Origin: Chloroflexota bacterium | Lineage (GTDB): Bacteria > Chloroflexota > Limnocylindria > QHBO01 | Length of the DNA: 19,514 nt | Assembly (NCBI GenBank): GCA_013694645.1 | Contig: JACDBZ010000079.1 | Location: 1-19,514 of the forward strand | Direction of reading: 5' to 3' | In this document: positions 13,995 to 19,514 of the stretch, in pieces | Position numbering within the stretch: position 1 is the stretch's first letter | Layout: each line of letters starts with the position of its first letter | Notes under the pieces: model-generated | What the model was told of the DNA's origin: nothing | The model's database searches: none | What the model saw: the letters and a program-made list of their open reading frames with translations, nothing else | Translations under genes and position numbers: made by a program

Positions 13995-15578
13995 TTATCG
14001 CACCAACCGGTCGGTGATCTCGAACAGGTCGTAGAAGTGGGAGAGATCGGTGTGTGCCCAGATGCGGTCGGGCAGCAGCGGGAGATCGGTGCCGAAGCGG
14101 GCGTTGAAGATGAGCCGAAACGTGTTGACCGGCGTGATGGCGTCATGGAAGCCCGCGGCGTCAAGATCGGCTTCGGGCACACGCATGGCAAACAGGATCC
14201 CGAACTTCTCCTCGAGCTCGTCATCCCGAGCATTCCGCCAGTCGAAGCCCCATTCGTCGGCGCGGTAGCGCGCCGGGAATGGCCCCTCATCCGCCTGGAG
14301 CATGATCACCGCGTCCGGGCCGGACTGGGAGAGGATGCGATCCACAAGCTGGAGCATCCGATCGTTGGCGTAGCTGAGCTGCCGTCGATAGCTCTCGACC
14401 TGACCCTGCTGCTCGACCTGGGCGCGATCCATGAAGGAACCGTCGGTATCGAAGACATACGGGTCGTGCGGCAGCAGCAGGTGGGCGAAGACGAACTTCG
14501 GCCCCGGGAGCGCAGGAATCTCGTCCAATCGACCGAGCGCGTATCGCGTGTGTTCACGCAGGACGCGCCAATCCCATGGATCGGTGGGGGCTGACTCGGG
14601 TTCGGTGAATGCCCGCAGCAGCGTTGTCTGCGCCAGGACAGTCGAGAATTCATCCTGACCGTCGTAGTGGAATGTCCGATCGGCGTCGACATTCGTCGCG
14701 GACGGCGTCCACCAGTTGCCGATGTGCAAGTACTCGTACCCCAGCTCCTTGAGCGCGGTCGGCACGGGCAGGCGCTCGCGCAGGAGCCGATGGATCGGCT
14801 CGCGATCCTTGGCGTTCTCGGCTTCAGCCTGCAGCGCATCGGCATCGAGGTAGTCCATGCTGAGCGAGCTGACGAGCGAGAGCGGGGTCTTGATGTAGTT
14901 GCTGTGGGCCTGCCGCGCGACACGGAAGCCCCGGTCCTCGAGCGCGGTCAGGAATGGCTCGTTGTCGAAATCGTAGGTTTCGGTAAGCGCGGTCGAGCCG
15001 GCGTAGCGGTCGAGGATGATGTAGTAGACATCGGGCAGGTCTCCCGGGTCGGCGGGAGCGAGCTGGAGCTCGGTGAGGTCCGCGCGTGGGCCATCCACCG
15101 CACCCAGGGCGATCATGCCACCGGCCAGGGTCCAGGCATTGAGGACCAGTGCGATGGCGGCGACCAGGTTCAGGGCGCGAGTGGCGGTGCGTGCCCAACC
15201 AGCGGATCGCCAGGCGACAAGAAGACCGATGCCGACCAGCAGCACCCATGCGCCGATGAGCGGCCACTGGCTGTCCAGGATTCCCGCGGCGGCGTTCCAC
15301 GCGTGGCCGTATCCGAAGAAGCCCGCGACCAGCACCGTCGTCAGCAGGGCGGCCCGGTGCCAGTCGCGCAGGACGAGTGTGACGACTGCGAGGAGGATCG
15401 CGGCTGCGCCAACGGCCAGGCCGAGCGGGCCCCACAGCGGCTGGAGCGTCACCTGCTCGGCCGCGTTTGTGGCGAACAGGAATACGACCGGATAGGCCGC
15501 CGCCAGCAGTGGATGGAGCGGAAGCGCGCTCAGGTCGATCCGTGGCCGGTGGCCGGCGGGCCGCACTCCGTATAACAT
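13995..15578 (-). CDS. Membrane-anchored sulfatase/phosphodiesterase-like protein (alkaline-phosphatase superfamily)
   Basis: A 527-residue protein with two parts. Residues about 24-160 hold five hydrophobic segments (24-42, 51-70, 76-95, 105-124, 134-160), then a soluble domain facing outside. The domain starts DVYYIILDRYAGSTAL (183-198), the metal-binding Asp plus nucleophile region of sulfatase-fold enzymes, and continues with FLTALEDRGFRVARQAHSNYIKTPLSLVSSL, FVFAHLLLPHDPYVFD (362-377) and VIMLQADEGP (424-433), the second metal site. This architecture occurs in lipid- or glycan-modifying transferases. The ATG at 15578 is chosen because TAGTGT lies 7 nt upstream on the same strand; the ATG at 15584 is only 1 nt from it. 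No signal for formylglycine (C/S-x-P-x-R), so it is probably not a true sulfatase. Substrate unknown. Confidence 0.82.
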   Translation of the reverse strand: MLYGVRPAGHRPRIDLSALPLHPLLAAAYPVVFLFATNAAEQVTLQPLWGPLGLAVGAAAILLAVVTLVLRDWHRAALLTTVLVAGFFGYGHAWNAAAGILDSQWPLIGAWVLLVGIGLLVAWRSAGWARTATRALNLVAAIALVLNAWTLAGGMIALGAVDGPRADLTELQLAPADPGDLPDVYYIILDRYAGSTALTETYDFDNEPFLTALEDRGFRVARQAHSNYIKTPLSLVSSLSMDYLDADALQAEAENAKDREPIHRLLRERLPVPTALKELGYEYLHIGNWWTPSATNVDADRTFHYDGQDEFSTVLAQTTLLRAFTEPESAPTDPWDWRVLREHTRYALGRLDEIPALPGPKFVFAHLLLPHDPYVFDTDGSFMDRAQVEQQGQVESYRRQLSYANDRMLQLVDRILSQSGPDAVIMLQADEGPFPARYRADEWGFDWRNARDDELEEKFGILFAMRVPEADLDAAGFHDAITPVNTFRLIFNARFGTDLPLLPDRIWAHTDLSHFYDLFEITDRLVR

Positions 15579-15591
15579 CCGCATAACACTA
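15573..15591. promoter_or_regulatory. Divergent promoter region between the sulfatase-like gene and the small membrane protein
   Basis: On the minus strand TAGTGT (15591-15586) precedes the ATG at 15578 by 7 nt. On the plus strand TAACAT (15573-15578) is a TANNNT hexamer 30 nt before the ATG at 15609, leaving a short leader with GAGG (15595-15598). The AT-rich stretch stands out from its GC-rich surroundings. The two messages would start within about 20 bp of each other, facing away and overlapping. Confidence 0.4.
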
Positions 15592-15608
15592 ACCGAGGCG
15601 CTCCACTC

Positions 15609-15803
15609 ATGCCGTTTCTGGCGTATATCGATCCCGGCTCGGGCAGCATGCTGCTCCAGGTGATCCTGGCCGGCGTCCTGGCGGTCCCGTTCTTTTTCCG
15701 TCGCGTGATCAGCGACGGTCTGCACCGCATCCGCGGCACTCGCGGGAAGGCGGACGAAGCCACGCGTGACGAGGGCGGCGAGGACGCCACCAGCGATCGC
15801 TGA
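15609..15803 (+). CDS. Small single-pass membrane protein, YIDPGSGS-type
   Basis: A 64-residue peptide: a short N-terminus MPFLAYIDPGSGSM, one hydrophobic helix (about residues 14-30, LLQVILAGVLAVPFFF), then a basic stretch RRVISDGLHRIRGTRGK and an acidic tail. The Y(I/L)DPG(S/T)GS motif followed by a single helix is a recurring form of small conserved membrane protein of unknown function; from memory such peptides lie near SAM methyltransferase and sulfatase-fold genes, as here, but I could not check this. The ATG at 15609 has GAGG 10 nt upstream and an AT-rich promoter region. Its end overlaps the possible start of the next gene. Role unknown. Confidence 0.7.
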   Translation: MPFLAYIDPGSGSMLLQVILAGVLAVPFFFRRVISDGLHRIRGTRGKADEATRDEGGEDATSDR

Positions 15804-17187
15804 TCCGCCGTTGGTGGATCCGGCATCGTTCCGAGATCCATCCGGCTTCGTCTTTCGTCGCGACGGGGTGCTGTACCGGCAGGTCCAGGCCTCTGCTGCC
15901 GCCGATTGGGCGGCATTCAACTCGACCGGTCTCTATGAGCGCCTGGCTGGCGATCGGCTGATTGTCGACCACGTGGAGGTGGCGCTCGAGCTCGCGGCGG
16001 AGCCGGATAGCATCGCCGTCATCCGACCGCGGATGGTGGATGTCATCTCGTATCCGTACGAATGGTCGTTCTCCCAGCTCAAGGAGGCGGCGCTTCTCAC
16101 GCTCGAGCTCCAGTCGCGCGCGCTGGACATCGGGATGCGGCTCAAGGACGCGAGCGCCTACAACATTCAGATGGACGCCGGCCGCCCGATCCTGATCGAC
16201 AGCCTCAGCTTCGAGGTCGCCGCGGACACCGAGCCGTGGCCGGCCTATCGCCAGTTCTGCGAGCACTTCCTGGCACCATTGGCGCTCATCGCGCACCGCG
16301 ACGCCCGCTGCGGGCTGATGCTGCGCGAGTTCATCGACGGCATCCCGCTCGATCTCGCCGCCAGGATGCTGCCGGGGCGAACGCGCCTCAACCTTGGGAT
16401 GTCCGCGCACATCCACCTGCACGCCGGCGCCCAGCGCCGCGCGGCGAACGAACCGCCTCCGGCCGCCGATGCGCCCAGGCGAGAGCGTCGGATCAGCGCA
16501 ACCGGCCAGCGCGCGCTGCTCGATTCGCTGCGGCGCACCGTCGAAGGACTGCGCTGGCAACCGTCCAGCCACTGGTCCGAGTACGCCTCCACGACCTCGT
16601 ACTCCGACGCCGCAACCGCGAGCAAGGGCGAGATCGTGCGCGAGATGCTCGTCGCGGTCGGCGGGCGGACCGCCTGGGATGTCGGTGCAAACACCGGCGT
16701 CTACAGTGCCATGGCCGCCGATGCCGGCTATCGCGTCGTCGCCTGGGACCAGGACGCCGCAAGCGTCGAGGCTCATTGGCGACGCGTCCGCGGCGACGCC
16801 AACCCGGCAATCCTGCCGCTCATCTGTGATCTCGCGAATCCTTCGCCGGCCATCGGCTGGGGGCTCCAGGAGCGAGCCTCGTTCCTTGAGCGCGGCGAGC
16901 CCGACCTGATCCTTGCCCTGGCCCTTGTTCACCATCTCGCCATCGGCAACAACGTGCCGCTGCCGGGCGTCGCCCGTCTCTTCGCGCGCATGGCCCCGCG
17001 GGCGATCGTCGAGTTCGTTCCCAAGGAGGATCCGATGACGCGGCGCCTCCTCGCCGCGCGACGCGACATCTTTGAGAGCTACACGATCGGCGGCTTTCGC
17101 GAGGCGTTCGGTGTGCCGTATCGCATCCTTCGGGAGACATCGGTGGCCGATTCGCCTCGAACGCTCTTCCTGCTCGAGCGCTGCTGA
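15766..17187 (+). CDS. Two-part protein: kinase-like N-terminal region plus SAM-dependent methyltransferase (NoeA-like)
   Basis: Up to 473 residues. The C-terminal half is a class I methyltransferase: AWDVGANTGVYSAMAADAGYRVVAWDQD (motif I at 303-312, acidic Asp328), LILALALVHHLAIGNNVPL (381-399) and AIVEFVPKEDPM (413-424). This resembles proteins annotated as nodulation protein NoeA-related, with no proven substrate. The N-terminal half contains MRLKDASAYNIQMDAGRPILIDSLSFE (124-150), where D-x-x-x-x-N and a later LID recall the catalytic and metal loops of aminoglycoside-phosphotransferase-like kinases; this is my inference. The start is uncertain: GTG at 15766 would overlap the previous gene by 38 nt, while TTG 15811 or GTG 15814 would begin just after it; none has a clear ribosome binding site. 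Probably in one operon with the small membrane protein. Confidence 0.85.
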   Translation: MTRAARTPPAIADPPLVDPASFRDPSGFVFRRDGVLYRQVQASAAADWAAFNSTGLYERLAGDRLIVDHVEVALELAAEPDSIAVIRPRMVDVISYPYEWSFSQLKEAALLTLELQSRALDIGMRLKDASAYNIQMDAGRPILIDSLSFEVAADTEPWPAYRQFCEHFLAPLALIAHRDARCGLMLREFIDGIPLDLAARMLPGRTRLNLGMSAHIHLHAGAQRRAANEPPPAADAPRRERRISATGQRALLDSLRRTVEGLRWQPSSHWSEYASTTSYSDAATASKGEIVREMLVAVGGRTAWDVGANTGVYSAMAADAGYRVVAWDQDAASVEAHWRRVRGDANPAILPLICDLANPSPAIGWGLQERASFLERGEPDLILALALVHHLAIGNNVPLPGVARLFARMAPRAIVEFVPKEDPMTRRLLAARRDIFESYTIGGFREAFGVPYRILRETSVADSPRTLFLLERC

Positions 17188-17494
17188 CCAGCGGTCACGT
17201 CCCTGTGCATCCAGCGGTCCCGCCGGCGCGCACATCTTGTCAACTGACGTCGTGGTGCGCATTGGCGGGGCGCGGGGCGGCTTCACCGCACCGGCCACGC
17301 TCAAACGGCCCATCCGCCCACGAGCAGGCCCCGCTAATGCGACCGACACGCGCATTTGTCAGGGAGAAGCTCGCGATCAGGACAACCGCATCGCTCCGTC
17401 GCATTTGGCAGCGAGCGCCCTTGTCGCTGCCCTGTGCGGTCTGCACAGCGTCCTGCCTCGACAGGCTTGATCTGCGACCCGTAGGATCGGCTCA
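17188..17494. other. 307-nt non-coding gap with three consecutive stem-loops
   Basis: No convincing gene on either strand; open frames here lack starts with support and have no recognisable domain. Near its end stand three inverted repeats in series: GGCAGCGA (17407-17414) with TCGCTGCC (17424-17431), 8 bp perfect over a 9-nt loop; CTGTGC (17432-17437) with GCACAG (17443-17448), 6 bp over 5 nt; and GCCT (17455-17458) with AGGC (17463-17466) over 4 nt. The first two are directly abutted. A plain direct repeat CCAGCGGTC also occurs at 17189 and 17211. Candidate roles are terminator for the upstream operon or a structured regulatory element. Confidence 0.55.
17458..17487 (+). promoter_or_regulatory. 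Candidate promoter of the HAD gene: TCGACA and TAGGAT, leaderless
   Basis: TCGACA (17458-17463) matches the TTGACA -35 consensus at 5 of 6 and lies 18 nt from TAGGAT (17482-17487). TAGGAT ends 7 nt before the ATG at 17495. This is the best full promoter in the window. The -35 overlaps the third stem-loop. Confidence 0.5.
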
Positions 17495-18283
<789 letters not shown>

Positions 18284-18288
18284 GTATC

Positions 18289-18370
18289 CGCCCACCGCCG
18301 GACTCCGGCCGTCCACCGCCGGACCCCGGCCGCCCACCGCCGGACCCGGCCGCCCACCGCGGCACCCCGC
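18289..18370. repeat. 21-bp tandem repeat, about four copies
   Basis: Units at 18289-18309, 18310-18330, 18331-18350 (one base short) and a degenerate 18351-18370. Each begins CG(C/T)CCACCGC. The first two end in a small palindrome, GCCGG-ACT-CCGGC and GCCGG-ACC-CCGGC, so the array is a row of short hairpins starting 5 nt after the HAD stop. There are no spacers, so it is not a CRISPR. It could act as terminator or be a variable-number repeat. Confidence 0.85.
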
Positions 18371-18374
18371 CGCG

Positions 18375-18509
18375 TGCACGGGATGCACCTATCTGACACC
18401 TTGCGCCCGGTATGGCCTCATTCCGGTCGGATTTGACCCGCGCTGTGCACCCCGCGCACAATTTGGACGAGTGGGGCCGGATCTTGGTAGATACGTGCAC
18501 TCAATGCAC
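18375..18509. promoter_or_regulatory. Three TGCAC-N4-(T/C)GCAC direct-repeat sites upstream of the GNAT gene
   Basis: Sites at 18375-18388, 18446-18459 and 18496-18509. Each has TGCAC followed exactly 9 nt later by TGCAC (CGCAC in the second), and each is preceded by G. The four spacer bases differ (GGGA, CCCG, TCAA), so only the half-sites are kept. This looks like a cluster of operator sites for one DNA-binding protein. A TAGATA hexamer (18488-18493) lies just before the third site. The rest of 18284-18573 has no gene. Regulator unknown. Confidence 0.45.
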
Positions 18510-18573
18510 TCAGCGCTGATCCCCATGGAAATCCTGACCGTATCCGCCTGGAGCGTCGGTCCAGAGTGAGCCG

Positions 18574-19170
18574 ATGACGCCCGAGCTCGAGATCCATCCG
18601 CTGACGCGCGAGCGGCTGCCGGACCTGGCGGCGCTATTCGGTCAAGGCGGCGACCCGAAGTGGTGCTGGTGCGCTTCGTTTCGCGTTCGTGGGATGACGT
18701 TTCGGAACGCATCGGCGCAGGAGAACCGGGCCGTGCTGGAACGCGCCGTCGAAGAGCTCGAAGGTCGAGCGCCGGGACTGATCGCTTACCGAGAGGGCGA
18801 GGCGATCGGCTGGGTCAGCCTCGGCCCGCGCGAGGACTACGAGCGACTCCAGCATTCGAAAGTGCTCGCACCGATCGACGACAGGCCGGTCTGGTCGATC
18901 GTCTGTTTCGTGGTCGGACGCAGGGCGCGCGGCACGGGCGTCGCCTCGGCATTGCTGGAGGCTGCGGTCGCCTACGCCCGGGTCCACGGCGCCACGCTGC
19001 TCGAGGCATACCCGGTCGAGACCGGTGGCGGTCGCATCCCGTCGGGGAACGCCTACATGGGCACGCTCGGCATGTTCGAGCGCGCCGGGTTCTCGGTCGT
19101 CGAACGACGGCAATGGAACCGCGCCACGGCCGTGCGGCCGATCGTCCGACGCCGCATCCGCGCTCGTTAG
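18574..19170 (+). CDS. GNAT-family N-acetyltransferase
   Basis: A 198-residue acetyl-CoA-dependent acetyltransferase. The N-terminal region carries a Trp/Cys motif KWCWCASF (29-36) found in one GNAT subgroup, followed by RGMTFRNASAQENRAVLERAVE and APGLIAYREGEAIGWVSLGPREDY, the central strands. Motif A is WSIVCFVVGRRARGTGVASALLEAAVAYAR (107-136), with the pyrophosphate-binding loop RRARGTG (116-122). The C-terminus has GNAYMGTLGMFERAGFSVVERR, the usual motif B region. The ATG at 18574 has a short purine-rich GAGTGAG (18564-18570) just upstream and may be driven by a hexamer TATCCG at 18541. Acceptor substrate unknown. Its stop overlaps the convergent ChaB-like gene by 4 nt (TTAG). Confidence 0.88.
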   Translation: MTPELEIHPLTRERLPDLAALFGQGGDPKWCWCASFRVRGMTFRNASAQENRAVLERAVEELEGRAPGLIAYREGEAIGWVSLGPREDYERLQHSKVLAPIDDRPVWSIVCFVVGRRARGTGVASALLEAAVAYARVHGATLLEAYPVETGGGRIPSGNAYMGTLGMFERAGFSVVERRQWNRATAVRPIVRRRIRAR

Positions 19171-19514
19171 TCCTGCTTTCGCGCGATCGCCCGAGCCAGC
19201 TCCGTCTTATCCATGCTGGAGCGGCCCGGCACGTCCAGCTTGCGCGCTCGCTCGTACAGCTGCGCCTTGGTATTGCCGTAGAGATCGACGCCGCCGAACG
19301 TCTCGCCTTCGCCGCGCCGCGCGCGCTGCCCGCCGATCGCAGAGCGCGGGTCGGACGGCCCCTTCTCGTCCTTCTTCTGCCAGTGGTCGTCCACCTTCTC
19401 GTATGAATGCTTCAGGCTGGCGAACGCGGTGCGGTGTGCCTGCTCACCCTCGCCGTACTGATCGACTGCGCTGTCGTGCGTCTTGACCCAGGTCTCCTGC
19501 GCCTTCTTCGGCGA
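19167..19514 (-). CDS. ChaB-like protein with C-terminal Rho_N/SAP-like motif, truncated by window edge
   Basis: 115 codons are visible in an open frame that continues past the right end, so the N-terminus is missing. Visible residues 1-50 read SPKKAQETWVKTHDSAVDQYGEGEQAHRTAFASLKHSYEK, close to the ChaB fold (PKHAQEIW..AFN.AWEQY...E..AHRVAWAAVK). A charged linker follows (51-72), then GVDLYGNTKAQLYERARKLDVPGRSSMDKTELARAIARKQ (75-114), which has the helix-turn-helix form of Rho_N or SAP-like motifs. This combination of ChaB with a nucleic-acid-binding-like tail is common in bacteria, but its role (originally linked to cation transport regulation in E. coli) is unproven. The GTG at 19394 is not a start, because ChaB homology runs upstream of it. 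Confidence 0.82.
   Translation of the reverse strand, partial: SPKKAQETWVKTHDSAVDQYGEGEQAHRTAFASLKHSYEKVDDHWQKKDEKGPSDPRSAIGGQRARRGEGETFGGVDLYGNTKAQLYERARKLDVPGRSSMDKTELARAIARKQD

Noticed and set aside
13995..15578. Calling the membrane protein a true sulfatase
   Set aside because: The formylglycine motif (C/S-x-P-x-R) is not visible near the nucleophile; only the fold-level similarity is supported.
15709..17355. 548-codon minus-strand frame opposite the methyltransferase
   Set aside because: Antisense shadow; the plus-strand frame has clear methyltransferase motifs.
18289..18370. CRISPR-like array
   Set aside because: Units are contiguous 20-21 bp with no unique spacers and no cas genes nearby.

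Overview
This is a GC-rich (roughly two-thirds G+C by eye), densely packed bacterial chromosome segment with ordinary housekeeping and metabolic genes. There is no rRNA, tRNA, CRISPR array, transposase or phage gene that I can see. Three features suggest a Gram-positive-like, F420-using soil or freshwater lineage: a complete coenzyme F420 tail-assembly operon (cofD-cofC-cofE) with F420-type oxidoreductases nearby, many genes that look leaderless (a TANNNT hexamer 6-9 nt before the ATG), and mostly Shine-Dalgarno-poor starts. A Chloroflexota (Limnocylindria/Ellin6529-like) or less likely actinobacterial origin fits. This is inference from gene content, not from a marker gene.

Layout. 1-2962 (+): 3' part of a dihydropyrimidinase, a small lipoprotein, and a diacylglycerol-kinase-fold protein coupled to it by a 1-nt overlap. 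2943-4073 (-): a CinA-type protein with an eroded C-terminal domain, divergent from a PPOX/F420 flavin-fold protein (4144-4560). The two share a promoter region whose -10 hexamers overlap. 4578-4790: two tandem copies of a 114-bp intergenic repeat, each with an imperfect 58-bp palindrome. 4800-7140 (+): a succinate-semialdehyde-type dehydrogenase and an LLM-class F420-dependent oxidoreductase. 7324-9616 (+): cofD, cofC and cofE with two GTGA overlaps, followed by a membrane Ser/Thr protein kinase (9646-10968). 10965-11300 (-): a SnoaL/NTF2-like protein. 11445-13852 (+): homoserine dehydrogenase, aspartate-semialdehyde dehydrogenase and a VOC protein. 13995-15578 (-): a membrane-anchored sulfatase/phosphodiesterase-like protein, divergent from a 64-residue membrane peptide and a large two-part protein with a kinase-like N-terminal half and a SAM methyltransferase C-terminal half (15609-17187). 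17188-17494: non-coding, with three consecutive stem-loops. 17495-18283 (+): HAD-IIA phosphatase. 18289-18509: a 21-bp tandem repeat and three TGCAC-N4-(T/C)GCAC direct-repeat sites. 18574-19170 (+): GNAT acetyltransferase. 19167-19514 (-): partial ChaB-like/Rho_N-like protein.

How the genes work together. CofC activates a phosphorylated three-carbon acid, CofD transfers it to Fo, and CofE adds glutamates to give F420. The LLM and PPOX proteins are candidate users of the cofactor. Hom and Asd are the two aspartate-family reductases leading to homoserine, and so to threonine and methionine. The 13995-17187 block (membrane sulfatase fold, small membrane peptide, kinase-like/methyltransferase fusion) looks like a cell-surface glycan or phospholipid modification module and is the least understood part of the window. 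The most unusual non-coding signals are the TGCAC site cluster, the palindromic tandem repeat and the overlapping divergent promoter.
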